A DNA stretch of 47,795 nucleotides, from NCBI RefSeq assembly GCF_014695775.1, contig NZ_JACJOX010000059.1:1-47795 (forward strand). Reading direction: 5' to 3'. Made by a program: the position numbers and the translations under genes. Source of the stretch: Leptolyngbya sp. FACHB-60 (GTDB lineage: Bacteria; Cyanobacteriota; Cyanobacteriia; Phormidesmidales; Phormidesmidaceae). Shown one piece after another: positions 16,809-26,239 of this stretch (position 1 is the first letter of the stretch; each line of letters begins with the position of its first letter). The notes beneath the pieces were generated by a model. It worked only from the letters and a program-made list of their open reading frames with translations. It did not search any database and had not been told where the DNA came from.

Positions 16809-17285
16809 CTAAAAGCAGTCTGGCTCAGCAGGTGCTGGCGGTGCGTTAAACAAAGCAAACACTTGACGACAGCAGCGTCTCAACCGTTCGCGACAGGTGG
16901 GATCAGGGGTAACCTCGCCTGAAAATGCCCATTCATCGATGGTAGATAGGCTCCAACGCTTGCCGCGATGGTCAAATCCGGCCAGGTCAAGCCCGATCAC
17001 CCGACATTGCTCCATCTGCGACAATTTGTGGTTGCTGTCGTCTTCAAGCTCACTATATAGGCGAATTTGCACTAGCAAACTGCGGCATTGAAACAGCCGA
17101 CTTACCCCAGGGAAATGAAACCCCACATCAATGGAGTCAGGATCAACCAAGTCGCGGGTGTCAGGGTCATTGGCCCAGGGTTTGAGGTCGGCCCGCAGAT
17201 CGGGAAACTCGGTCTTAAAAAGACCCACTACGGCGGCAATTTTGCTGGCAAACTCAATGCTGCTGGCCTGTTCTGCTGCGTTCAC
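16809..17285 (-). CDS. Hypothetical cytoplasmic protein
   Basis: A 158-residue soluble protein starting at GTG 17285. No known motif is recognised. It has an acidic first half (LKPWANDPDTRDLVDPDSID), a beta-rich middle (SRLFQCRSLLVQIRLY) and a Cys-containing end (RERLRRCCRQVF). The segment VIGLDLAGFDHRGKRW is strand-like and may be conserved. The open frame extends upstream into GSPIIVVGR without a standard start, so the true N-terminus is uncertain. It converges with the lipase gene. Confidence 0.65.
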   Translation of the reverse strand: MNAAEQASSIEFASKIAAVVGLFKTEFPDLRADLKPWANDPDTRDLVDPDSIDVGFHFPGVSRLFQCRSLLVQIRLYSELEDDSNHKLSQMEQCRVIGLDLAGFDHRGKRWSLSTIDEWAFSGEVTPDPTCRERLRRCCRQVFALFNAPPAPAEPDCF

Positions 17286-17395
17286 GCGACCTACAACGAT
17301 AATGGGGGAGCCTTAAGCATAAACTAGAGCTCCCCTTTCAACAGTTAACTGGGTAACGGCTGAACCAACTTCTGACAACTTCGCCCAACCTACGT

Positions 17396-17971
17396 TTACT
17401 GAGCTGAGCTAACCACACCACTGCACATTTCGAGCATGCGGTGATCGTTTTCGCTCAGGTCGCCAATGGCGTGAAAACCATCGAGACCAAAAGGAATTAG
17501 CTCACCAGAGGCATCGCTAGACGCTACCGCCGAGTCCTCAACCATGGCCAGGCTGTAGGGGTAGGTGTCGGCTTGGTCGTAGCTGTTGATGACTGTCATG
17601 GAAATCTCGGTGCCCTGCACCTGGCCCTCAAAGCAGTCGAAGGATGAACTGGGGTAATAGAGCGCGCCATAGACGCGATCGCCCGTACGCTCCAGCACCA
17701 CATAGCCTTGACCAATCTGATCGGGCTGAGGAACTTGGCCAAACAGATAGCGCTCACCCACGGTTTCAGCGGCAGTCTGAGCAACCGCTAACGCCTCTGG
17801 GGAAGTTTGATGATCTATAGTTTGAGCTTGAGCAGCAGTACCCAATGCCGCAGCCGTAACTGCACCTAAAAATACGTATGATAGAGCGCGGCGATCGCAA
17901 CTCCGGCCCTGGCTTGAAACACGGTTTACCAGGGAAGAAAATAGGGTTGATTGAAACGTTTTGATACCCAT
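17396..17971 (-). CDS. Exported hypothetical protein
   Basis: A 191-residue protein with a long signal peptide (hydrophobic core FLGAVTAAALGTAAQAQ, cut near residue 50). The mature domain is beta-rich: QGYVVLERTGDRVYGALYYPSSSFDCFEG reads like a lipocalin- or META-like barrel start, followed by acidic segments and the end LEMCSGVVSSAQ. Two cysteines (FDCF and MCSG) may form a disulfide outside the cytoplasm. An A/G-rich ribosome site precedes ATG 17971. Function is unknown. Confidence 0.7.
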   Translation of the reverse strand: MGIKTFQSTLFSSLVNRVSSQGRSCDRRALSYVFLGAVTAAALGTAAQAQTIDHQTSPEALAVAQTAAETVGERYLFGQVPQPDQIGQGYVVLERTGDRVYGALYYPSSSFDCFEGQVQGTEISMTVINSYDQADTYPYSLAMVEDSAVASSDASGELIPFGLDGFHAIGDLSENDHRMLEMCSGVVSSAQ

Positions 17972-18413
17972 TTTATTGCCCCCTTTCGTTTAATCTTTAC
18001 ATATCGCTAATCGGTCATTGAGAAGACTCAGTTCTCGCTCTAGCTCAATGCTCCAATGCGGCGCTCCATGCCCCTTTCAAGGTCTGTGGCTTGAACTCAA
18101 TGTAGTAGACCTCAGCAACCAGATTTACACCCTAACGGCGAACCGTAACAACTCTTGTTAGTGGTGGTCATTTGTTTGCAATCGGCTTGAGTTAGCTATG
18201 AATTTCACTATCCGCCGAGGGGCGATCGCGCTCTACACAACTTGTCTTGCCACTGGGTATAGTTTCGGGCCAATACCTCAATTAAACATCTGTCGATGGG
18301 CCAGCTTCGCAACTGGTTAAAATTGGCCGAGGCCATCAGTTGGGCTGTAGAGACCTAAGAGTCAGGGTAAAATCGTAGGTAGAAACCGGTTTCCAAACTT
18401 GTAGGAGACAGCA
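17972..18413. other. 442 bp intergenic region upstream of sasA
   Basis: This separates two divergent genes and should hold both promoters. One HIP1 site and a few short frames without good starts are visible. AGGAG sits just before the sasA ATG. No RNA gene, strong hairpin or transposon remnant was seen. Confidence 0.5.
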
Positions 18414-19592
18414 ATGGAGGGTTCCTCCACTTCCTTTGACGACGTTCGGGTGCCCCTCAAACTGCTGTTGTTTATTGACAAGCGGCCCAGCTTGGCCCAG
18501 CAAATGCGCCAGATCAAGCAGTATCTGAAAACCCTAGAGACCCATTTCGAACTCAACCTTGATGTCGTTGACATCGGTGAACAGCCCTACCTCGCTGAGC
18601 ATTACAAGTTGGTAGCCAGCCCGGCGCTGATCAAAATTTCCCCCGCTCCCCAGCAGATGCTGGCGGGCAGCGACATTGTTAACCAGCTAGAGCGCTGGTG
18701 GCCCAAGTGGCAGCAAGAGCACCTCGATACCCTCAGTTTGCTAGGGGCAGAGGCCGACCCAAACCCAACGGTCGACTCTCTAGCGCAGCAAACTGACCTC
18801 TTGACCAATTCCGCCGAGCTGATGAAGCTCTCCGACGAGATCTTTCGGCTCAACCAAACCCGTGAAGAACTAGAGGCCCAGCTGCGTTTCAAGGATCGGA
18901 TCATCGCCATGATGGCTCACGACCTGCGCAACCCACTCACGGCCGCCTCCATTGCGGTTGAAACCCTGGAGTTGGGCTATGCCCCTAACCAAACCCGCAA
19001 CATTACCCTCAGCCCTGAACTCACAGGCCAGTTGCTAAAGCATGCCAAGACCCAAATTCGAGCCATCAATCGGATGATTACCGATATTCTTAAGGCGGCT
19101 CGGGGAGCATCCATGGAGCTTCAGATTGTGCCCCAAGAGCTGAATCTGCCTGCACTGTGTATGGAGGTGGTCGATGCTTTTCAAAATCGGCTTCAGGAAA
19201 AACAGCAGAGTCTAACCACCGAAATTCCCCAAGATCTGCCGACTGTCTATGCCGACGGCACCCAGGTCAAGCGCGTCGTCACCAACCTGCTCGACAACGC
19301 TATTAAATATACGCCCCAGGGGGGACAGGTCTCGATCATTGCGCTGCATCGCACCACTCAAAAAGTCCAGGTGTCTGTGGTAGATACTGGTCCTGGCATT
19401 CCGCCCGAAAACCGCGACAAAATTTTTGAAGAGAGCTATCGGCTTCAGCGCGACGTTACTCAGGATGGCTATGGGCTGGGGCTGGCTCTCTGCCAGCGCA
19501 TTGTGCGCGCTCACTATGGTCAAATCTGGGTTGACTCAGTCCCTGGGGCAGGTAGCTCGTTTTTCTTTACCCTGCCGGTTTATCGGGCTTAG
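18414..19592 (+). CDS. sasA: Circadian clock-associated histidine kinase SasA
   Basis: A sensor kinase that reads the KaiC clock and phosphorylates RpaA to control circadian transcription. The first about 100 residues are a KaiB-like thioredoxin-fold domain (LKLLLFIDKRPSLAQQM, VASPALIKISPAP). After a linker come the dimerisation helices with phosphoacceptor His169 in MMAHDLRNPLT. The ATPase domain has the N-box NLLDNAIKYTP, G1 VDTGPGIP and G2 GYGLGLALC. The length of 392 residues matches SasA proteins, and there is no membrane segment. kaiABC and rpaA are not in this window. Confidence 0.95.
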   Translation: MEGSSTSFDDVRVPLKLLLFIDKRPSLAQQMRQIKQYLKTLETHFELNLDVVDIGEQPYLAEHYKLVASPALIKISPAPQQMLAGSDIVNQLERWWPKWQQEHLDTLSLLGAEADPNPTVDSLAQQTDLLTNSAELMKLSDEIFRLNQTREELEAQLRFKDRIIAMMAHDLRNPLTAASIAVETLELGYAPNQTRNITLSPELTGQLLKHAKTQIRAINRMITDILKAARGASMELQIVPQELNLPALCMEVVDAFQNRLQEKQQSLTTEIPQDLPTVYADGTQVKRVVTNLLDNAIKYTPQGGQVSIIALHRTTQKVQVSVVDTGPGIPPENRDKIFEESYRLQRDVTQDGYGLGLALCQRIVRAHYGQIWVDSVPGAGSSFFFTLPVYRA

Positions 19593-19670
19593 CTGTAATG
19601 GGCCGATCGCCCGCCGCTGACTGCTGAACAGCCCGCTCCAAACGCTGAGGCCTATGGCAAGATAGGGGCC

Positions 19671-20585
19671 ATGGTGAAGCGGTTTTTGAATTATTTAAGC
19701 CCTGCCCTCTGGAGCAGCACGCTGTCTGTATACGGCAGTGGGAAACTCTGGCGTGAGGTTAGGCAACAGGCTGCCCGATCGCGCTGGGCAGAAGTCACCG
19801 CTGCGATCGCCTTTCTTTGGCTGCTGGGTCTACTGGGACTCAGTTTTGTGCTACTTCACGGCGAGCGAAACGCGCTGCTGCCCCCTGGAGCCCTGGCGCT
19901 GGCTCGCGGGCTCCAAACTATGCTACGAATGGCCGCTACCCCATCAACCGCCGCTCCTGGACGTTGGGGGCTAGGCCTGGTTGGCCTAGGGGCTTGGTTT
20001 TGCCTAGTTGCTGGCACTCGAAAGCTGGTGCAGCTGATAACAGGGGTCGCAGGCAGTAATCCGACCTCTCTGGCGATCTGGCGCGACCGACTGCTGCCTT
20101 GGGGAATCACGCTGCTAGGCCTGGGAGTAATAGGGCTGGTATTTAGCCTTGTAGGCAGTGCGCCCGATGCGGGGGCGATCGCTAGTCGTTGGGGCGTCTT
20201 CATTCGGCTAGGGCGCTGGGTGTTGGCGATCGGGATTGGGGCCGCAGGTCTGGCCTTGGTATATCGACTCACCCCGCAGCGCTGGCTACCCGGTTTAGGG
20301 CTGTGGCCTGGCGTCAGAGTCGTATTAGTATTGGGCCTAGGAATTTTGGGGCTGCGGCACTGGGGGCTAAGCTGGCTGACCCGTCAGGCGATCGCCTACG
20401 ACCTCTTGCTGGCGCTTTGCCTTAACTTAATGACGCTGTATGGGCTAGTTTTGCTGGTGCCGGTGGGGGCTCAGATCAACCTCAGCCTTCTGCGCTATCG
20501 GGGGTCAGTTCATCGCTCTTGGGGGCGGCCGATACCAACGCCGCCGCCATCTTTCGATTCTTTCAAAATCAAGCGCCGAGATTAG
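19671..20585 (+). CDS. YihY/BrkB-like membrane protein
   Basis: An integral membrane protein of 304 residues with about six hydrophobic segments. The order of segments and the motifs LALVYRLTPQRWLPG and the C-terminal VGAQINLSLLR match the YihY/virulence factor BrkB family (formerly misnamed RNase BN). The transport function of this family is not settled. The extreme C-terminus is basic and cytoplasmic. ATG 19671 is used. It follows sasA by 78 bases, probably as an independent unit. Confidence 0.75.
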   Translation: MVKRFLNYLSPALWSSTLSVYGSGKLWREVRQQAARSRWAEVTAAIAFLWLLGLLGLSFVLLHGERNALLPPGALALARGLQTMLRMAATPSTAAPGRWGLGLVGLGAWFCLVAGTRKLVQLITGVAGSNPTSLAIWRDRLLPWGITLLGLGVIGLVFSLVGSAPDAGAIASRWGVFIRLGRWVLAIGIGAAGLALVYRLTPQRWLPGLGLWPGVRVVLVLGLGILGLRHWGLSWLTRQAIAYDLLLALCLNLMTLYGLVLLVPVGAQINLSLLRYRGSVHRSWGRPIPTPPPSFDSFKIKRRD

Positions 20586-20767
20586 GCTATGCCAATGGCT
20601 ACAGAAGGTGTGCCAGTTCGTTAGGAGATCTGGACGTAAATTTTCGCCTCCAAAGCCTTTCGTTTACACAATATCTTGACGCTAATGCACTTGACGCTGC
20701 GGTTGCAAGGGCGAAGCGTCTCCGATCTAGTAGGGGCTATGCGATCGCCACAACCCTCTACCTGCTC

Positions 20768-20956
20768 CTAGCGAATGCGCTGCAGGCTGCTGACAATGCC
20801 TAGACCAAAACACAACAAAACCAGTAACCAGATCACCAGACCCGGTAGAAAGGCCAGCAGCGACAGACCCCGTAAAACCCACACGATGGCGGTCAGCCCC
20901 AGAGCCGCTAAAAAGAGTTTGGTTAGGGGTTGCAGCGGATAGCGACGACGGCCCAT
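20768..20956 (-). CDS. Small two-segment membrane protein
   Basis: A 62-residue protein: a basic start (MGRRRYPLQPLTK), a hydrophobic segment at about 14-26, a turn, and a second hydrophobic segment at about 32-55, ending in SSLQRIR. This looks like a genuine small cyanobacterial membrane protein because the hydrophobic pattern is clean and charges flank both segments. Function is unknown. Its 3' end faces the YihY-like gene. Confidence 0.6.
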   Translation of the reverse strand: MGRRRYPLQPLTKLFLAALGLTAIVWVLRGLSLLAFLPGLVIWLLVLLCFGLGIVSSLQRIR

Positions 20957-21253
20957 GGCAGCAATGTCTCCGTTTGTAAAGCTTTTACTAGGCTACGGGG
21001 GAATACTGAGGCCATTGGTAAAAGCCCCGTAATGATACTACCGTCCCCCCTACGCTTCGAAACTGTCTCACCTTTAATAGGAAAGCAAGCGACACAGCGC
21101 TAGTATGGCCCAGATACCGCAGCCCTTACCAGGGTAGCGACCAGGACTGGGGTTTGCGATCGCTCTAGGGCCAGACAGCCCCTGATAGCTTAACCAGGCA
21201 ACTGTCGGCTACTGGCACCAATACCAGCTCGCATTGTTAGGAGGAATAAATCG

Positions 21254-21853
21254 ATGGTTACTAGCGAAGTTCAAGGTATCCACGAGGTCAAGCAGCATGG
21301 CTTTCTCGCCCAGTTTTCTCCCACCGACCAGGTGGCGCTACTCCGCGGAGACGTATTGCTCCAGTCGCAGACCGGCAACGCCAGCGGCGCTGTCACGGCT
21401 CACATGTATGTGCCCCTAGCCCGCCCTCAGATTTGGCCCCAGGTGACTAACTACAGCTGCTGGACTCAGTATTTTCCCAATATCGTACACAGCGAAGTGC
21501 TAGAGACTGTAAAAACCGCGACTCAGCGCTATCGCCGTCTCTACCAGGTGGGGCGCAAGGGGTTTATGCTGCTAAGCGCCCAGGTCGAAATTTACCTCAA
21601 GGTGGTTGAAACAGCCTGTGAGGCCATTCAATTTCGCTTAGAGCAGGGCACCTTCTCCCACTTTGCAGCGGATCTGCACCTGCAAGATTTCAACCAGGGC
21701 ACTCTGCTGACCTACTCAGTACAGGCCGCACCGACCATTCCAGTACCCTCATTTCTAATAGAACAGGCGATTAAGACCGATCTGCCGGGCAACATGCGGC
21801 AGATGAGACGAGTGCTGTGCGCCCGCTATGGTGTGGCGCAAGCAGCGGCATAG
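21254..21853 (+). CDS. SRPBCC-fold protein (polyketide cyclase/START-like)
   Basis: A 199-residue soluble protein. A beta strand with AVTAHMYVPLARPQIWPQ, then NYSCWTQYFPNI, is the typical opening of the SRPBCC helix-grip fold, which binds lipids or other hydrophobic ligands. RRLYQVGRKGFMLLSAQVEIYLKV and the TYSVQAAPTIPVPSFLIE-like ending complete it. A very strong ribosome site, TAGGAGGAA, lies before ATG 21254. The ligand is unknown; similar cyanobacterial genes are annotated only as cyclase/dehydrase. Confidence 0.82.
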   Translation: MVTSEVQGIHEVKQHGFLAQFSPTDQVALLRGDVLLQSQTGNASGAVTAHMYVPLARPQIWPQVTNYSCWTQYFPNIVHSEVLETVKTATQRYRRLYQVGRKGFMLLSAQVEIYLKVVETACEAIQFRLEQGTFSHFAADLHLQDFNQGTLLTYSVQAAPTIPVPSFLIEQAIKTDLPGNMRQMRRVLCARYGVAQAAA

Positions 21854-21912
21854 GTCATTGCGCTATTTCACAATCCTGCGTCTGCCCAACGACTTAGAGC
21901 TTGTTTAGACTG

Positions 21913-22104
21913 CTAACGGTAGCGCTCCACAAAAGCGCGCCCTGCCGACATGGCTGCACTGCTGGTGGTGTAGAAAGTGCCGTCACTGAGCACATCCAGG
22001 TCAGGCTTCACAATCCAGCACTGGTAGCCCCGGTCTTTATTGTGGCTAACGCCAATAATCCAGCCGGTCATGGCTGAAACTTGCACGACCGAATCCGCGT
22101 CCAT
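21913..22104 (-). CDS. Small hypothetical protein
   Basis: About 63 residues from ATG 22104, selected because GGGAGG lies nine bases upstream; the ATG at 22140 has no such site. The sequence MTGWIIGVSHNKDRGYQCWIV suggests a compact beta-rich fold, and the end AMSAGRAFVERYR is helical. No family is recognised with certainty. It is divergent from the O-methyltransferase gene. Confidence 0.6.
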   Translation of the reverse strand: MDADSVVQVSAMTGWIIGVSHNKDRGYQCWIVKPDLDVLSDGTFYTTSSAAMSAGRAFVERYR

Positions 22105-22269
22105 CGCAGTATCCTCCCGTGGGCCTACGACCCATCCCAAACCAAGGTCGAGGGCCAGAGCTGTGCGGTGCTATGGTAAGTCAAATTGTGACCTGGGTCG
22201 GCAAAACCCCTGACTTTCTTCTCAATTCCCTAGGTCGATGCTGTATTCCTGCGCCCCTACCCTGTTGCT

Positions 22270-22935
22270 ATGAGCAATCAAACCCTGCCCCTCGACGATC
22301 GCCTCTACCGCTACCTGGTCGACCACTCGGTGCATGAACCCGAAGTGCTCGTTGCTCTGCGCCACGAAACCGCCCAGCACCCCATGGCCGAAATGCAGAT
22401 TGCCCCCGAGCAGGGGCAGTTTATGGCGCTGCTGGTACAGCTATTGGGAGTAACCAAAGCGCTAGAGATCGGCGTTTTTACGGGCTACAGTGCACTGCGG
22501 GTGGCGTTAGCTATGCCCCCAGAAGGCAAATTGGTGGCCTGTGATGTGAGTGAGGAGTACACGGCGATCGCCCGCCGCTACTGGGAAGAAGCTAAGGTCG
22601 CCCACAAAATTGACTTGCGCATTGCTCCTGCCACCGAAACCTTAGATCAGCTTATTCAGGCGGGCGAAACCAACAGCTTCGACTTTGCTTTTATCGACGC
22701 CGACAAAAGCGGCTACCCCACCTACTACGAACAGGCGCTACAACTGGTGCGCCCTAGCGGCCTCATTGCCCTAGACAATGTGCTGTGGTCGGGCCAGGTA
22801 GCCGACCCTGCCGTGCAGGACAGCCGCACCAACACCCTTCGCCGCCTCAATGAAGCGATTCATAACGACGATCGCGTCGTTGCCAGCCTGGTTCCTATCG
22901 CCGACGGTCTGACCTTGGCAATGAAAAAGCGGTAG
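22270..22935 (+). CDS. Class I SAM-dependent O-methyltransferase (caffeoyl-CoA type)
   Basis: A 221-residue enzyme of O-methyltransferase family 3, transferring methyl from SAM to a catechol-like hydroxyl group, usually with a divalent metal. Motif I is LEIGVFTGYSALRVALAM, the acidic ribose-binding position is ACDVSEEY, and the metal site is FIDADKSGYPTYYE with LIALDNVLWSG. The length is normal. The natural acceptor cannot be told from sequence. No biosynthetic cluster surrounds it. Confidence 0.92.
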   Translation: MSNQTLPLDDRLYRYLVDHSVHEPEVLVALRHETAQHPMAEMQIAPEQGQFMALLVQLLGVTKALEIGVFTGYSALRVALAMPPEGKLVACDVSEEYTAIARRYWEEAKVAHKIDLRIAPATETLDQLIQAGETNSFDFAFIDADKSGYPTYYEQALQLVRPSGLIALDNVLWSGQVADPAVQDSRTNTLRRLNEAIHNDDRVVASLVPIADGLTLAMKKR

Positions 22936-23049
22936 GGATAATTTTACAGGGTTCGCTCGGGAGTCATAACCAACAGACTCAGTTAAGAGTAGCTGAACCC
23001 AGGGACAACTATGACGGCTGTAATGGAGCAATTCCTCAAGATCCCAGGA

Positions 23050-24495
23050 TTACTTGCCAATACAGAACCGGCTGAAGATTTCATCGAGCATAGATTCGGT
23101 GATTTCGTCGCCGGTAATGCTGCCCAAGGCCGCGATCGTACTCCTTAAATCAATTGTCCAGAAATCCAGTGGCAGCTGATTTTCAATGGTTTGCTGCACC
23201 TGGTAGAGCGCATTGCGGGCCACTGTCAGGGCGGCTCCCTGACGCTGGTTAACGGTGAACTCTAAATTGGCCGTGGTGAGCCGATCGGCATGGATGGCAC
23301 TAAGAATTGCCTGTTCTAGGGCGTCTATGCCCTGCTGCTGAGCGGCGGCGGTGTGAACTGTAGGCAGGTTACAGGGGACCACGAGCTGATTCACGGCATC
23401 AGCGGCCACCAGATCCACTTTATTAATGACCAGAATTAGAGAAGTCTTCTGTACCGACTCATAGAGCTGCTGGTCGGCTTCAGTCCACCCAGCGACGGCG
23501 TCGATGGTGAGCAGCACCAGATCTGCGCCCTGGGCCACCTGGCGCGATCGCGCAATCCCCATCTGCTCCACCGGGTCGCTGGCCTCGCGAATGCCCGCTG
23601 TATCTAGCACCTGAATGGGGATACCGCCCACCACTAGCTGCGATTCCACCACATCACGGGTGGTGCCGGGCAGATCGGTGACAATGGCGCGATCGCAGCG
23701 GCTCCAGGCGTTGAGCAGGCTCGACTTGCCCACGTTGGGGCGGCCCACAATCGCTACCTTCAGCCCCGTGCGCAGCAGTTCCCCCGACTCTGCCGTGGTC
23801 AGCATGCGCTCGACCTCGGTCAGCACGGCGGCTACTTGCGATCGCACCGTCTTCTCATCCAGGGGCGGCAGGTCGTCTTCGAAGTCAATGCGGGCCTCCA
23901 CCTCGGCCAGCACGTCGAGGCAGGTCGAACGCAGCTGGCGAATAGGCTGGGTGAGCTTACCCTGCACTCCAGCTAGGGCTGTCTTCGCCGCCAGGCTTGA
24001 CTGGGCCGCCACTAGATCGGCCACCCCTTCAGCCTGGGTGAGGTCGAGCCGCCCGTTCAAAAACGCTCGCAGAGTAAATTCGCCCGGTTCCGCTAGCCGT
24101 GCCCCCTGACTCAGACAGAGCTGAAGCACCTGCTGCACAGCCATCAGCCCGCCGTGACAGTGAAATTCCACCACATCTTCGCGGGTATAGGAGCGGGGAG
24201 CCAGCATGAGCAGCAGCAGCGCTTCATCCACAGGCTGCCCAGTGCGGGGATCGCGCACCTGGCCATAGAGAATGCGGTGGCTTTCCCAGGGTTGTTTGCC
24301 AGGCGCGTGAAATAGCTTGCGGGCGATCGCCACGGCCTCAGCTCCGGACAGTCGCACAATGCCTACGCTGCCCTGCTGGGGGGCAATGGCGGTGGCGATC
24401 GCCGCAATGGTTTCCCCTTGGGATGGCTTGTCTTCGGGGGACTCGCCCTGAATTGTTGAGAGTAACGCCCTTTGCTGAGCGGCAGCGCCATCCAT
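23050..24495 (-). CDS. mnmE: tRNA modification GTPase MnmE
   Basis: With MnmG it makes the 5-carboxymethylaminomethyl-type uridine at tRNA position 34. The N-terminal folate-binding domain (AIATAIAPQQGSVGIVRLSG, EDVVEFHCHGG) is followed by a helical domain that surrounds the G domain: G1 GRPNVGKSS near 250, G3 DTAGIRE and G4 NKVD. The C-terminus ends in CIGK, the catalytic Cys motif. The first about 27 residues (MDGAAAQQRALL...) extend beyond usual homologues, so the start may be misplaced or the extension real. MnmG is not in the window. Confidence 0.96.
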   Translation of the reverse strand: MDGAAAQQRALLSTIQGESPEDKPSQGETIAAIATAIAPQQGSVGIVRLSGAEAVAIARKLFHAPGKQPWESHRILYGQVRDPRTGQPVDEALLLLMLAPRSYTREDVVEFHCHGGLMAVQQVLQLCLSQGARLAEPGEFTLRAFLNGRLDLTQAEGVADLVAAQSSLAAKTALAGVQGKLTQPIRQLRSTCLDVLAEVEARIDFEDDLPPLDEKTVRSQVAAVLTEVERMLTTAESGELLRTGLKVAIVGRPNVGKSSLLNAWSRCDRAIVTDLPGTTRDVVESQLVVGGIPIQVLDTAGIREASDPVEQMGIARSRQVAQGADLVLLTIDAVAGWTEADQQLYESVQKTSLILVINKVDLVAADAVNQLVVPCNLPTVHTAAAQQQGIDALEQAILSAIHADRLTTANLEFTVNQRQGAALTVARNALYQVQQTIENQLPLDFWTIDLRSTIAALGSITGDEITESMLDEIFSRFCIGK

Positions 24496-24576
24496 AGCAT
24501 CTATCCTGCACGGTGAAGTGATGTTGAAGCCCAGGGCAAGTCTGATAAAGCGCCGATCTGCTGGGTAGAATAGAAA

Positions 24577-24603
24577 AGAATCTTTACGTGTCTCTAAGAT
24601 TCT
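24577..24603. promoter_or_regulatory. Short perfect inverted repeat upstream of mnmE and the DUF2062 gene
   Basis: AGAATCTT (24577-24584) and AAGATTCT (24596-24603) flank 11 bases in the space between two divergent genes. It could be a binding site or weak hairpin. No further support is visible. Confidence 0.3.
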
Positions 24604-24739
24604 ACCGCTGAGTTTTTCTGCCTATCCAGGGTAGTCTACCAAGCCATCGGGAATGGCTGCCCTTCAACAGTTGAGCTGTCTCTAATTTTCACTTCCCCTT
24701 GGATTTTGGGGGAACTTAGCCTCTGGTATACCCTCGTCT

Positions 24740-25279
24740 ATGACCACTACGCCCGTAACTGAACCGACCCCTAGCCCCAAGTCCGTGATGCGCAAAACGA
24801 CTCAACCCCAGTGGCGGCGGCAGCTTCGCTATCTGTACCTGCGTTTTTTGCGGCTTCAGGGCACTCCTGAACAGTTAGCTCGGGGTATGGCCGCAGGCAT
24901 ATTTTCTGGCTGCTTTCCCCTGTTTGGCTTTCAGATGCTTATTGGGGTGGCCGTGGCTACGGTGCTGCGGGGCAACCGCATCATGGCGGCAGCGGCCACC
25001 TGGATCAGCAACCCCTTTACCTACGTGCCTATTTTCGCCTTTAACTATCAAGTGGGGCTGTGGCTGTTAGGGGGCAGTGCGACCCAGGCCTTTGACGACC
25101 TCGACAGTCTCAAAAGCTGGATGGATATGGGCACCGAAGTGTCGGTGCGGCTGATGTTGGGCAGCACGGTAGTGGGCTTAGTGGCGGGAGTGGCCAGCTA
25201 CTTTGTGGGTCTACCGCTGATTCGACGGGTGCGATCGCGCCAGATCGCCCGGCAGCAGAGCCAGCTAGAGCAACCTTAG
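24740..25279 (+). CDS. DUF2062 domain membrane protein
   Basis: A 179-residue protein with a DUF2062 domain. The segment GTPEQLARGMAAGIFSGCFPLFGFQM and the later AAAATWISNPFTYVPIF are the hallmarks. About three hydrophobic segments are present, with a basic C-terminal tail after RRVRSRQIARQQ. The family is widespread, but its biochemical role is not settled. It converges with dapB, six bases apart. Confidence 0.88.
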   Translation: MTTTPVTEPTPSPKSVMRKTTQPQWRRQLRYLYLRFLRLQGTPEQLARGMAAGIFSGCFPLFGFQMLIGVAVATVLRGNRIMAAAATWISNPFTYVPIFAFNYQVGLWLLGGSATQAFDDLDSLKSWMDMGTEVSVRLMLGSTVVGLVAGVASYFVGLPLIRRVRSRQIARQQSQLEQP

Positions 25280-25285
25280 CCGTGG

Positions 25286-26110
25286 TTAGAGAACCTTATC
25301 CAGCCCATAGATGAGCGATTTTAGGGCCATCACCCGGCGAATGCAGAGCAGCACACCGGGCATAAAGCTGGCGCGATCGCTGGTGTCGTGGCGCAGGGTG
25401 TAGAGCTGCCCCGGTGAGCCAAACAAAATTTCCTGGTGGGCAATCAGCCCTGGCAGCCGCACACTGTGGATATTGATTCCTTCTGGGGTTGCACCACCCC
25501 GCGCTCCAGGAATCGTCTCGGTTTCCTTAACCAAAGGCGTATTAAAAGTTTGCTGAACCTCCGCCAGCATTTGAGCGGTCTGCACGGCGGTACCGCTGGG
25601 GGCATCAGCCTTTTGGTTGTGGTGCAGCTCGATAATCTCAACGTGGTCGAAGTACTGAGCGGCCTGTTGAGCGGCCTGCTGCATCAGCACCACCCCAATA
25701 GAAAAGTTGGGCACAATCAGGCAGCCGACGCTGGCTTTGTCGGCAAACTCCGCTAGGTCGCGAATTTGCGCATTGCTCAGGCCGGTGGTGCCGACGACAG
25801 GGCGCACACCGTAGGCGATCGCCGCCCGCACCGACTCATACACGCTATCGGGATGGGAGAGGTCAACCATCACCGCCAACCCTTCGCTCTGGGCGGCCAC
25901 TAGGGTTGCCTCCAAGTCGTTCATCATCGGCACTTCCAGGGGCTTGTAGCCAATCACCTCGCCAATGTCTTGGCCCATCAGCTCAGGATTTCTGCCGATT
26001 GCCCCCACTAGCGTGATGTCTGCGGCTTGATCGATAGCTTTGATGACCTCGCGGCCCATTTTGCCGTAGGCCCCGTTGACTACGACGGGAATAGTCGATT
26101 GTGTAGACAT
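25286..26110 (-). CDS. dapB: 4-hydroxy-tetrahydrodipicolinate reductase
   Basis: NAD(P)H-dependent enzyme of lysine and diaminopimelate synthesis. The N-terminal nucleotide-binding motif is VVNGAYGKMGREV, GTTGLS lies in the middle, and the catalytic block ELHHNQKADAPSGTA carries the His/Lys pair. FSIGVVLM and the C-terminal RASFMPGVLLCIR agree with the family. The length of 274 residues is normal. ATG 26110 is used. It is followed on the same strand only by converging genes, so it is probably transcribed alone. Confidence 0.97.
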   Translation of the reverse strand: MSTQSTIPVVVNGAYGKMGREVIKAIDQAADITLVGAIGRNPELMGQDIGEVIGYKPLEVPMMNDLEATLVAAQSEGLAVMVDLSHPDSVYESVRAAIAYGVRPVVGTTGLSNAQIRDLAEFADKASVGCLIVPNFSIGVVLMQQAAQQAAQYFDHVEIIELHHNQKADAPSGTAVQTAQMLAEVQQTFNTPLVKETETIPGARGGATPEGINIHSVRLPGLIAHQEILFGSPGQLYTLRHDTSDRASFMPGVLLCIRRVMALKSLIYGLDKVL

Positions 26111-26239
26111 AGAAAAACTTGGTTTAGCGGACTGAGGGAATTAGCCGGTCGGCAAGTCTGACGGTCAAAAGCTACCAGCCCTGAAGTTTCTCACGTTTCA
26201 ACCCGCCAGCGCTGCAACCTTCAGGCTCGCCTTACTTCA

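Noticed and set aside
18198..18317. 39-codon frame in the sasA upstream region
   Set aside because: No ribosome site and no protein-like pattern; starts with a common ATG by chance.
20519..20803. 94-residue frame overlapping the YihY-like gene's end
   Set aside because: Starts inside the upstream gene, overlaps the small membrane protein gene on the other strand and has no ribosome site or recognisable motif.
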